Below, in pieces: positions 1-9,679 of a DNA stretch of 61,009 nt (position 1 is the stretch's first letter; every line of letters begins with the position of its first letter). The stretch lies in NCBI GenBank assembly GCA_029204225.1, contig MU833108.1, positions 1-61,009 of the forward strand. Direction: 5' to 3'. Made by a program: the position numbers and the translations under genes. Source of the stretch: Diphasiastrum complanatum. Its lineage: Eukaryota > Streptophyta > Lycopodiopsida > Lycopodiales > Lycopodiaceae. The notes under the pieces were generated by a model. The model made no database searches, was not told where the DNA came from, and was given only the letters and a program-made list of their open reading frames with translations.

Positions 1-1
1 A

Positions 2-1027
2 CGATGGCCTACTCGAAAGAATTATGAACCCTTACATACGGTTTTATCGCAAGCACCATTTGAAAAATGAGGACTGGATTATGTTGGTCCTATTCATCCC
101 GCTGCTCAAGGATCTCAAGCTCGCTACATTATCGTCGCAATTGATTATATGACTAAGTGGGTTGAAGCCAAAGTTGTCAAAGTAGCTGATGCAAAATCTA
201 CAGCTAAGTTTCTATATGAAAATATTATAGTCAGATTTGGATGTCCGATCGAAATTGTTAGTGATCGGGGTACACACTTTGTTAATCAAACAATAAAGTG
301 TTTACTGGAAGATTTTTTTGTTATACACAGATTTAGTACTCCCTATTATCCCAGAGGGAATGGCCAAGCTAAATCTTCCAATAAGATTCTCTGCACCATT
401 ATGACAAAGACGGTTGAAGCGAGTCGGTCTGATTGGGAACATAAACTGTATGCAGCATTATGGGCATTCAGAACCACTTACAAAAATAGTACAAATCAAA
501 CACCTTTTCAACTGGTTTATGGTCAAGATGATGTTATGACAATTGAATTTTTAATCCCATCTTTACCCATAGCAGCAACAGAACGATTAAATGATGATCA
601 GTCTTTACAACTTCGCCACGATGCGTTGCACAAATTATGTGAAACCCGATTGATGGCAGGTCATGCCTTGGCAACCGAAAAAGCCCGCCGCAAGGCATTG
701 CATGATCGACGATTGCATAAGAAAGATCTAGAAGTAGGAGATCTTGCATTGATGTACAAAACCAAGCTGATCAAGGGTAAGTTGAAGTTTATTGGGGAAG
801 GCCCATATAAAGTGAAGGAAATCTTGAACTATGGTGCAGTAATTCTTGAGCACTTGGATGGGAAACGATTTGATACTCCGGTAAATGGCAGCCGATTACG
901 CAAGTTTCGGCAGTCTGCTCCGCCAATTCAGAAGCCTGATCTCAATATATTTTTTCATTGTTTTCAATTTTTTTCAGTATTTAATTTGTTGACTTTTTTT
1001 GGAAAAAGACAGCTGAAAAAAAAATAA
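2..1027 (+). pseudogene. Ty3/gypsy integrase, 3' part (Tat/Athila-like), inactivated
   Basis: Integrase core and C-terminal part of a gypsy polyprotein, entering from outside the window. It would join retroelement cDNA to host DNA. The frame is open from base 2 except for a TGA at 68-70, where the family normally has Trp. The first catalytic Asp (GLDYVGP) is codon 77-79 and the second (IVSDRG) is at 263. The third catalytic position, normally Glu in NGQAE, is Lys (AAA at 371-373) with the expected 35-residue spacing. The stop and E-to-K change make this copy dead. A GKLKFIGEGPYKV-type tail follows and there is no chromodomain, which suits the Tat/Athila side of gypsy. Family call is by motif recognition only. 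Confidence 0.9.
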
Positions 1028-1119
1028 TAAGGAAAGACTAATGAGCAAAAGTCAAGAAGTCATCAGCATAAGGAAACGGAAGCATAGTGTTTTTATGGAA
1101 AATGACTTAGAAAACCACT

Positions 1120-1510
1120 GTTTTGGGTTGATTTGGCCAATACAGTATCAGAAACCTTCGCTGAGCTTTTAGACTGTACATCCACCCTTGATTTATCTAA
1201 ATTGAGGTGGGCGAAGGTTTCTGACAAGAGAAAATTCAATTTTTGAGTCAGGTGAATGTTCAATGATATGCCATTTTGGGAATCTTCGTCGAGCATCATA
1301 ACGTCATTATGAACCTTCGCCGACCTGCTAGATGATCTTAAAATGTCAAAATTAGGTTGTCCATAGGTTCAGATTGTGGAAAAAAGCATTTATGACAGTA
1401 CCTGGGCGAAGGACCCTCCTGGGCGAAGGTTCATCCTTCGCTAGCCCTGGAAAACGTTCGCCTGATAGGTTCAGATCCCTAGAAACCTTCACCGAGATTT
1501 TTATAGCCTA
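1120..1510 (+). repeat. Spacer with scattered GCGAAGGTT motifs
   Basis: Between the integrase and the next ORF the sequence repeatedly carries GCGAAGGTT or its reverse complement AACCTTCGC (about 1140, 1211, 1311, 1425, 1433 and degenerate forms near 1455 and 1490). No coding frame is convincing here. The same motif marks the tandem array at 8938-9580 in front of a homologous ORF, so I read this as the variable 3' spacer of the retroelement, diverged beyond a clear period. Confidence 0.6.
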
Positions 1511-1739
1511 TTTTTACAGTACTGTACATGCCTGCAAATTTTTGTTCAGAACTGATCAACCCAACTACTATTCAGTGTACTGGACCCACCAAATTCACCT
1601 ATAAGTTGGCTGAATTTGATTCATTCCTCACTTGTGCTAGCGAAGCTCTTGCGAATTTTTCTTGTGACCAAAGCGTTCCAAATTTCCTGCGTTGCCTTCT
1701 GATACATTCTCACGCGGTTATAATTCCTTTCTGATCATC

Positions 1740-3696
1740 ATGTCTTCTATCGATACTTTCCAGTCTCCGCGCTATACTATCCATCGTGATGTCCCATCTG
1801 CAACGGACATCATGATTCTTCCTAGCACAAGCATGGTCACTCAGTGGATGACCCTTGCGGAGCCTCTACTTACTGCAATGGGTATTCATGAGAGAGCCTT
1901 TTTGGGATGCATCAATATGGATTTCATCACTCTTGCCTTCAGTACGTGGAAGGAAGAGAAATACAAGTTTTACATCACCTTCCAAGGAGCCACACACAAG
2001 GTGCGCGTCACTGAGCCACACTTGCAGCTATAGGAATCTCATCTGGTATGCACGCCTCACCCAATCACAAGCACGCCAAACAGGCCATCAAGCCATACAT
2101 TGACCTCACCAACGATCTGCATTGGACTAATGATGGTTACCTTTTGGAAGCCATCACTGAGCCTTATCTACCTGATGCCATCACTGAGCCTTATCTACCT
2201 GAAGCCATCACTAAGCCTTATCTACCTGAGTGTTTTAGGATCTGAAAACACTCTAATCAGCCAAAAAATTGTCCAACTGGATCGAGAGGTGGAAGATAGC
2301 CAAGCAACATGAAGAAAAGGCTGAAAGCGAAAAGACATTGACCTAGCAACAAGCTGATCACTTGGAAACCTACATCAACTCCCTGCAAAATGTCGTAACA
2401 ACCGCACAGGATCAGGTAGATAAGGCAGTGCAAGACGCCAAGCAACAGGTGCAACTGCTGAAGGGGCAATTACAAATGGCCGAACAAGATTGCACACGGC
2501 TTCAAGGTGAATTGGATGCGACCACCCTTGAGCATGATGCATATCTGCAAACACAAATACCCGATCATCCGGTCACACCGACAGAGATTGCATACTTGTT
2601 CAAGAAAGTGAAAACATACAAAGTGGCCCTTCAAGGATTCCAAGGCCGCTTTGATAGGTTCAAAGGAGCAGCTTCAACCGAGTTGGAAAAGGCAAAAAGG
2701 ACCATCAACGCCTATGAAAAAGCCGTTGCTCAAGTGTTGGAAGCCAGACCACAAATCCCCGTCCCGGTCATGCCGCAATTCTCCCCTTCGCGCCAAGAAG
2801 CTGTACAAATGGATACATGGGTTGATTCAAGCATGGACCAGGGGGGACCTCCAGATCTAGAAGATCAACTGCCAACTATACAGGCTGTACAAGCGGGTCC
2901 ATCCTCATCAAGGACAAGCCATTTATTCAGAAGGTCCATCAGCATCGAGGACCGGATCCAGACCTTCTTAAAGTAGCATCCACATGAGTCCTTGCGTGGT
3001 GGATGGGTTCTCAAATTTAAGACCTCCAAGATCAAGGCCGACAAAGAATTGGACAAAATACCTGCACTGAGAGAGCAGCCGACATGGAAAATCACAGTTT
3101 TTGAGAAAACTCCGAGATCAATTAGGAGTTACGTCGCCAGCCCTCGCCAGTTGCGGGTAGATCCTTATTATGTGCCAATGCCGCAAAGACAAAAATGGAA
3201 AGATTTGGGATTGGCTATGGATAAAATCACCATCCATACGCCCAATTGGCCAATCATCCACCAATCTTACAGTTGGAATATTTCAGTGGATTTCCACCGG
3301 GCCTTACAGGCATATTAGAGAGAGTATGTCCACTCTCCGGATCCAATGGTGCAACAATCGGCAATGTTTGCAAAAGATCTAACTCTGTTGGCGTCAGTGG
3401 CAACCAAATGGGACGATTGCCTTCCTACCTTGGCATTTAATCCAAATAAACCGATGGCCTCAGAGCAAATCAAAGATCAGCTGCCGATTGCTCGACTGTA
3501 TTTCCGTGCGGCTATGATGGGAGGCTCTTGGGAATCCCGCTTCACCTCATGGACAACTTTCAAGTGGATTGTCGGAGCCCACCGTTGTTTCCTATCGCAT
3601 AATTTGGATTTCAATACTGCACGCCTTGATTTTATGGAGAAGATGCAGTATCATTTAATTAAAATTCGACGCAAAGCCAATAAAAGTCCCCAATAA
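1740..3696 (+). pseudogene. Extra ORF downstream of integrase (coiled-coil, gag-like), broken
   Basis: Unrecognised protein of roughly 600 residues in several frames. In order: an N-terminal block (1740-2033), a 9-residue repeat (2150-2230), a coiled-coil-like Gln/Glu/Lys-rich stretch (2362-2700), a Ser/Pro/Gln linker, then a conserved block with HPHESLRGGW at about 2980 and KWDDCLP at about 3400, ending at 3696. Frameshifts lie near 2035 and 2240, and an in-frame TAG at 2974-2976 replaces an expected Gln codon. The last 850 bases are homologous to 9800-10300 (+) and 8057-8317 (-), each followed by a related LTR. Its place between pol and the 3' LTR fits extra ORFs known in the Tat/Ogre lineage; the function is unknown. 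Confidence 0.7.
2150..2230 (+). repeat. 27-bp tandem repeat x3 (9-residue repeat)
   Basis: Three 27-bp units start at 2150, 2177 and 2204. They encode AITEPYLPD, AITEPYLPE and AITKPYLPE in the frame starting at 2048. Because the unit is a multiple of three, it expands the protein without shifting frame. Confidence 0.9.
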
Positions 3697-4049
3697 CTGC
3701 ATATTGCAGGTGTCATGGGACCGCCACCAGTTTTGGTGGGGGATACTATTGGAGGGTTTGCGGATCCCAAGGCAACCCTAACCCTAGTTAATAAGTGAGA
3801 GGGATTTGGCACCCTGTGTGTGTAAGTCCAACCCGATGATCACATAGTTATTTGATTAATCAGAATGTTAATAAAAGGACTTTAGGCCTTTTTGTGGGAC
3901 TTTTAATGTCGCAGGGCCTAAATGTCAAGTTAGTGAATAAAGTTGGGTTTCCCTCCAATTTTGATGGTTCCCACACTTTTAAATTTGAATAAAAAGAGAG
4001 GCAAGACTGGACCAATAGGATTCAGAGGCCAGGGTCCCCTCCTCTCTAC

Positions 4050-4105
4050 TATAAAAAGGGACCAACTCTAGTTGCTCCTCATGTTCATTTCCTCATTTCA
4101 ATAAA
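4050..4105 (+). promoter_or_regulatory. LTR TATA box and poly(A) signal
   Basis: TATAAAAA at 4050-4057 and AATAAA at 4100-4105, in the order and spacing expected of an LTR U3-R region. The related LTR at 12070 has TATAAGAGG and AATAAGG at matching places. Confidence 0.7.
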
Positions 4106-4295
4106 GCAGATTGGTTCTCTTTAGAAATGGATTGATGAATGTCCTTGCTCTTCCTCTCTTCTCCTCCATTTCTCATGCTTTCTTTGGATTTTGCTAATTG
4201 TTGGATCTGATCATTATTGGGATTGCTATTTCTTATGCTTTTTGTGAGAGAGAAAGGGAGAGAGAGAAGAGTAAGTTTCTATCATTGTTATGGAT

Positions 4296-4365
4296 TTAGG
4301 GTTAATGAAAGTAGGGTTAATGGATGTAGTGTTAATGCTTAGTGTTAATGGATGTTAGTGTTAGA
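4296..4365 (+). repeat. Degenerate GGGTTAATG-type short tandem repeat
   Basis: Repeated GTTAATGGATGTAGTG-like words with a 14-20 bp irregular period, just beyond the LTR core; some units resemble the telomere-like word TTTAGGGTT. Confidence 0.6.
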
Positions 4366-4496
4366 TCCTCCATTCATGTTGAAATCTGAACTATACTATC
4401 GCTCTCATGGGAACGAACCTTCACATGACAACTAACTCCATCTCTTTGATGCTACTGCATATTTGCACGAGATTCCTAACAGGCGACACTGCACTT

Positions 4497-5671
4497 TTAC
4501 ACGAGATTTCTGTCAGACAAAAAATGCGACATTGTTGTAAACTTCATGTAATTCTGCAGACTGTGTAAAAACACTTGTAATTCTGCAGATTGTGTAAACA
4601 CACGGGAAAATCCGCAAAACTGGATAAACAATGGATGAAGATTAAAACCGATTAGATAATTGGTAAGAAGGAGAATAATCCAACAAGCAGGAGCTTCGAC
4701 TAGTGACCATGTCTGATTCCTGATCATAGAGGAATACTCTCTGTCCATTGCTTGTCTCCAGATATCAGTGTTTGGTTGGCTAAGTGCCTCATCAACTAAT
4801 GTCAGTTTCTGCATTAAAAAACAAACAGACTCAAGAGTATACCTTGTGGGCTGTGTGCGCACTCAGCTTGACCTTCTTGGAGGAAGTGTTGGTTGATGAT
4901 TTAATCTTTGGATTTTTTGTTGCTGAGTAGCAACAACATTCTCATCTGACTCGTTGTCATGAAGTGGATCAACTATAGGCACGCTTGAGCCAGTGGCTCG
5001 AATAGTCATGTCAATGAAAGGCGTTGAAGATTCATTTGGAACTATGTCTCTGTCTTTGAGGTTGATGAACTGGCCCTTGATAAAGACAGTATCCTGGCTG
5101 AATAAGATCTGCTGGGTATCGGGGTTGTAAAACCTATAAGTGTTGTCAGATGAAGTCTATCCGATAAATATTGTCTTGAGACCTTGGAAGTCAAATTTCT
5201 CCTTGTCTCCTTTTGGGATCTGCGCGTAGGCAATACATCCGAATACTCGTAGGTTCTTCATTGAAGGTTTTTAACCTGTCCACACCTCGTGGGTGTTCTG
5301 CCTGAGAGGGCCTTGGTCGAACATCTGTTTTGGATGTAAACCACAGTGGAAACGGCTTCAGCCCAGAAGTTCTTCGGTAAAGATGAGTGTGCCAACATAC
5401 ATTTAGCTAACTCAACCAGGATACCATTCTTCCTCTCGGCTAAGCCATTAGACTGAGGTGAGTAAAGAGTGATAAACTGTTGTTCAATGTCTTGGCTATG
5501 GCAATACTCCTTGAATTTGGTAGAGATATATTCTCCACCATTATCTGACCTCAAGGCTTTGATTGTCTTACCAGTCTCTTTCTCTGCATGCTCTTTTAAG
5601 ATTCTGAAGCAATTGAAGGCTTCTGTGATGGGACAAGGAAGATTGAAGAACGCGAACGGAGAAGAGACCAA
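4497..5671 (-). pseudogene. Ty1/copia copy A: integrase and start of reverse transcriptase
   Basis: Minus-strand copia fragment. The integrase core carries the second Asp (RSDNGGEY) and the Glu (GLAERKN) with correct spacing; the first Asp and the zinc domain are missing. Downstream, 5233-4863 is readable only with frameshifts and contains the post-integrase linker. The start of the RT domain follows at about 4790 (ALSQPNTDIWRQAMDREYSS), and the reading then dissolves near 4680. Gag, protease, most of RT and RNase H are absent. The fusion at 5640 to unrelated sequence suggests truncation. Confidence 0.85.
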
Positions 5672-6321
5672 GAATATTGCGGAACAGCTCTCCCGTTCTA
5701 ATTAGCTGCTAAATGCAAAAATGGTCTAATAGACAGCTTATGCTAAATATAGTCACAGCTTTAAGTGTTCTAATTGCCCAACAGGATCTTAAAAATTAAT
5801 TCATACTCTAAAACAAGAGTACAGTCCACCGAAGATATTGGAGATGGTTTGTGTGTGGTACTACTGAAATTAGATTTAATGTGAAGTATAGTTCTGAAAT
5901 AAGTGGAAGAGCAGTATGATATTGCAAGTTCCTCAGGCATCAAAGACAGTCATCGTCTATCAGATCCTGAGGAGTCTTAGACGTCCGTGTTCTGATCAGA
6001 GTGAGTAAACAAGATCGATCAAACAGGAATGAAAGTGCATTCAATCACAACATGCATTCATCTACATTGTACACAGATAAAAAGAAGTTGCTGTTATATT
6101 ACACTGAAGCACAATACAAATAGCAATTACAACAAAAAATGACGACGTAATTGGGAGGCTCAAAAATATGTCTCATGGACGGAGCAACACATAATCTGTG
6201 CTTGGATGATCTATTTATAGATTTCATCCGTGTATTAATTACATTGAATGCTTGTCACCTTTGAGTCGGAGTAGCCTCGCAAGATGAGTGGGTCGATGGC
6301 ATTTCCATCAGAACATAAAAT
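5672..6321 (-). mobile_element. Probable 3' LTR of copia copy B
   Basis: Lies immediately downstream (minus strand) of the copy B RNase H region and has no coding frame. A TATAAATAG box is present on the minus strand at 6211-6219. No second LTR was found for comparison, so the ends are not defined. Confidence 0.4.
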
Positions 6322-7804
6322 TTAATCTAAACTTCCTTGAATATATCTCATCACTCTCTTCAATGCTTTCCAATGAAAGATCCTAGGATTAGACATGAAT
6401 TCACTTAATGTGCTAACAATGTATGCTAAATCTGGTCTAGTACACAACATTGCATACATTAGAGTTCCGATTAGTGAATGACAAGGGTACTTCGTTGAGT
6501 CGAGTACTTCACTATCAGTCTCAGCACAAGAATGTTTAGTCAATACAATACTTGGATCCATTGGAGTATCAATTGGTCTACAATCAGACATATGAGTTTG
6601 CAAATTCCAATTGAATGAGATAAGAGTTGATTCTATCAAACCATGCTCTTGCGGCTTGTTTTAGACCGTAGATTGCTTTGTGTAGCTTGCACATTTTGTG
6701 CTCTTGGCCTTTGGATTTGAATCCTTTCGGTTGGAAGGTATACAGCTCCTCTTTGACATTATCATTGAGAAATGATGTCTTGACATCCATTTGGTGCATT
6801 TCGAGGTCTTCTGTGGCTGCTAACGCAATCAGAGTCCTGATTGATTGCATCTTGACGACATGACTAAAAATTTCTTGGTAATCCACTCCTTGGACTTGAG
6901 TGAATCCTTTAGCCACCAGTCATGCTTTCCATTTTGCAATGGTGATTCATCAAAAGTGAGTTGTATTCGCTTTCCATAGCTTTTTGCCACTTCACAGTAT
7001 CCTTGGAGTTAATTGCTTCTACTAGGCTCTTTGGTTCTTCTGATGAAGTCCAAAATGATTGAGGTGCATACCTCTCAGGAACTATCCAAGTCTGTGAGGA
7101 TCTGCGGTGTCTCGTTGTAGATCCTGATATGACACTCCTTGATGTCATGATTATCTCTTTTGCAATATTTGTAGAAAAGCTTCTTGTGTGATCCATCATG
7201 CTCATTTTGAGTGTGAGGCTTCTGTTGTTGCTGCTGCACTTGATTTTTGCCCTTGGAATAGTCTTTTTTCTTGGTAGTATAGAGCCGTGGATTTGTCTTT
7301 GATGGACAGGCTGCTAGTCTTTCTTCGCATTTCTTCTTGAAAAAGATGACCAATTACCTTTTGAAGAGTGAGGTCCGGTTGTGTGGAGATCATCACCAGA
7401 AAGTGCTCATAGGACTTTGGAAGAGAAGAAAGCAAGGTCATAACGGCATCATCCTCTTGAATATAACATCCTACAGCTGATAACTGATCTAACAGGGACT
7501 TGAAGCTGTTGATGTGAGAAGTGATGGCACTAGAATCAGACATGCTAAGAGTAAAGAACTTTCTTCTAAGATGTAATCTCGTGGTTACATCGTGAGTCTC
7601 ATAAAGACTTGATAACAAGTCCAGTGCTTCCTTAGAGGTTTTACACATGGTAACATGAGATATTTGGGAGTCGGCCAGATTGAGTGTGATACATGCTAAG
7701 GCCTTCTGATCTTTGATCCTCCAGGCCTTTGCTTGATCATCATCTTCTGGTTTCAGGTCTGCACCCTCTACTACATCCCAAATATTTCTATCTATCAATA
7801 TCAT
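6322..7804 (-). pseudogene. Ty1/copia copy B: gag, RT and RNase H pieces
   Basis: Gag occupies 7804-7202 and carries the conserved LHLRRKFFTLSM and MTLLSSLPKSYE motifs. The zinc knuckle follows at about 7165, where CX2CX4HX4C has lost its first Cys (YKYCKRDNHDIKEC). Protease and integrase are missing: the next block is the RT N-terminus (PKSLVEAINSKDTVKWQKAM, about 7000), then RT motifs VAKGFTQVQGVDYQEIF and MHQMDVKTSFLN (6916-6600). The catalytic YVDD region is deleted, and the frame resumes with RPIDTPMDPS to MRYIQGSLD (6600-6322). At least two internal deletions make this a non-autonomous relic. Confidence 0.88.
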
Positions 7805-7903
7805 TCTAAATTTTAGCTTCCAAATGTAGAAGTTAGAACCATTGAACTTTTATTTTAATTACAAAGGGACCAAGTCTATCAATTCTATTTACAATTAGCT
7901 TGC

Positions 7904-8050
7904 ATGCTCATTGGGCCACGGACTTATACGCGCAGGAAGCCATGCCCTCGCAACACATTTATTATTAAATTTAACTCTTTGCTCACGTTGTGTTGGGAAT
8001 ACCCCCAACAGGACCCACGGCCTAAAGTAGCGCCAGCCCTTTGGCACTCC
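7904..8050 (-). mobile_element. Tat-like LTR fragment, inverted
   Basis: On the minus strand this matches the start of the LTR at 12070: the G-rich start GTTGGGGGTATT, then the GCGTATAAGTCC block. It directly follows the minus-strand extra-ORF fragment, as in the other two copies. Only the first 150 bases remain. Confidence 0.65.
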
Positions 8051-8056
8051 GTCGGT

Positions 8057-8500
8057 TCAGTAAAAGGAGCGCTTGGCTCGCTGCTGGTTGATCAGATATG
8101 TTGTCACATCTTCCACAAAGTTTATTCTGCCAATATCCTTCAAGTCTTTATTGGTGTGCAGGGACTTGTGGATGCCCGTGATCCATCGTTGATCGATCCA
8201 GGCTTGAAAACGGCTCATCCAAGGATGGCCCAGAAGGTCGGCTCGGTAATTTTGACATACTAGATCTGATCTTTTTGGGCAGTCCAGCATAGTATTTTGC
8301 CATGATGATCTATTCAAGAATCAGACAATCCTTTACTAGATGGAAGATCCGATAGGTGTAGTCTTGGATTGTTTCACCAGGGACTTTTTTCGTTTTAATA
8401 ATCCTACAATGGCAGTCTCCATAGCTCAGCACTAGAATGTCGCAAAGTAGCTAGTTGGTGGATTGCTTCAGTGATGGTGCAATTGAAGATGTTCCAACTT
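8057..8500 (-). pseudogene. Extra-ORF fragment (third copy of the family)
   Basis: The minus-strand reading 8260-8057 (WMSRFQAWIDQRWITGIHKS and onward) aligns with 3500-3690 (WESRFTSWTTFKWIVGAHRC and onward): the same Trp, SRF, Trp-Ile-x-Gly-x-His spacing and a similar basic C-terminus. Upstream, 8480-8330 reads VPGETIQDYTYRIFHLVKDC, reminiscent of gag-type proteins, before a stop. Too damaged to be functional. Confidence 0.6.
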
Positions 8501-8937
8501 TTTGTTTGTTTGTTTTTTTTTTTTTTTGAATGAGAAGAAAAAAAAAAAGAAGATAAATGAGTAAGTAAAAAGATTGATCAGTACAGATGGAAAAGTAAAA
8601 TAGAAATGGATTTAACAAACGAGAAAGGAGATGGAAGATGGAATAGGGATGTAACGGAAAAGTAATGAATGGATGGTATGGGCGGTACTGATTTTCTTGG
8701 TACTGATCGTCTTGACCTGAGGTTCATTCACTTGGTTCAGTCCAGGGGTGTTGGATCTTAATGGGTGTTGTGACTGCAACCTAGATTTGACAAGATCTGA
8801 TCAGTTTCAGTTGGCTAATAGTGTGATTTTAGCCCTTTTTCTTGGTTTTTTTCTGATATCTCTCTGATCCTAGCTCTGATTGGCTTGAGATTTCCATAGT
8901 AGATAGATCTGAGGCAAATCTTTTTATTGATCCTATC
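8501..8937 (+). other. Spacer, nothing recognised
   Basis: Low-complexity T-rich then A-rich stretch (8508-8552) followed by unremarkable AT-rich sequence. No ORF, LTR end or RNA gene seen. Confidence 0.5.
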
Positions 8938-9580
8938 TGCGAAGGTTACTCAGTGTGAGGGTTGGCCATGCGAGGGTTCTTTGTATTGTTTTGCAGTCAA
9001 AAAACCACTTTTCTTGCAATCTACTGGGAACTAACTCTCGCCCTCTTAACAGCAGCTGGATCTAACTTGTGTGAAGCTTGCGAAGGTTCTTTCCTAGTGG
9101 TGTGAGAGTTATTGATGTCTGCGAAGGTTCTTTAAATAAAAAATTCACTGTTTCTCTTATAGATCATTCAATATTGGAAACTAACTCTCGCAGACTTCAT
9201 CACTGATAGAAAACAACATTTTGAAGAGAATGGGATGGTCTGCGAAGGTTACTTCTCAGTGGCGCAAGGGTTATTGATGTCTGCAAGGGTTCAAGTCACT
9301 TTTTTGTCTCACAAAACAATCAATAATTCAAACTAACTCTTGCAGCCTCTTTTGTGTCCTTGTCTCACTAAGATAGGACTTCAAAAGCTCTTCGAAGGCT
9401 ACTTACCATAGAAAATCAAAATTTTGATGTTTGCAAAGGTTCAGTCTGATTTTTTTGTCTTTTTCAACTAGGGAACCTTTGCACAGGGTTTAAACATCAA
9501 ACTAACTCTCGCAAGATTTACTATGTCCTGATTTCACTGAGATGGAACTTCAACAACCTCTACGAAGGTTAGTTTTCAAT
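8938..9580 (+). repeat. Degenerate 150-170-bp tandem array with GCGAAGGTT and CTAACTCTCGC
   Basis: CTAACTCTCGC (or CTAACTCTTGC) recurs at 9031, 9181, 9333 and 9502, giving periods of 150, 152 and 169 bp. Between them each unit holds one or two GCGAAGGTT-like words (8939, 9075, 9120, 9241, 9393, 9562) and related text such as CAGTGGTGTGAGAGTTATTG. At least four diverged units lie directly in front of the gag-like ORF. Confidence 0.8.
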
Positions 9581-9679
9581 TTGGAATTTTTTTTTGATCA
9601 CCCCTCTGACGCTGTGCAGGCAAGCACGAGCTGAGATCAAGGCCAGCAGGCAGCAGGGGGCACAAGTCAGGATCAGGGG

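Larger units (their letters stand above)
3731..4390 (+). mobile_element. 3' LTR of the Tat-like element (approximate ends)
   Basis: A G-rich tract (GGTGGGGGATAC, about 3735) follows the extra ORF and resembles the start of the LTRs at 12070 (+) and 8050 (-). A shared block (CTGTGTGTGTAAGTCCAACC at about 3812, against the CTGTGTGTATAAGCCCAGCC block near 12197) confirms family membership. TATA box and poly(A) signal lie at 4050 and 4100. I could not fix the right end; it is probably within 4200-4400. Confidence 0.65.

Noticed and set aside
8938-9580. CRISPR-like array because of regularly spaced motifs
   Set aside because: Units are degenerate 150-170-bp eukaryotic tandem repeats without short identical repeats and unique spacers.
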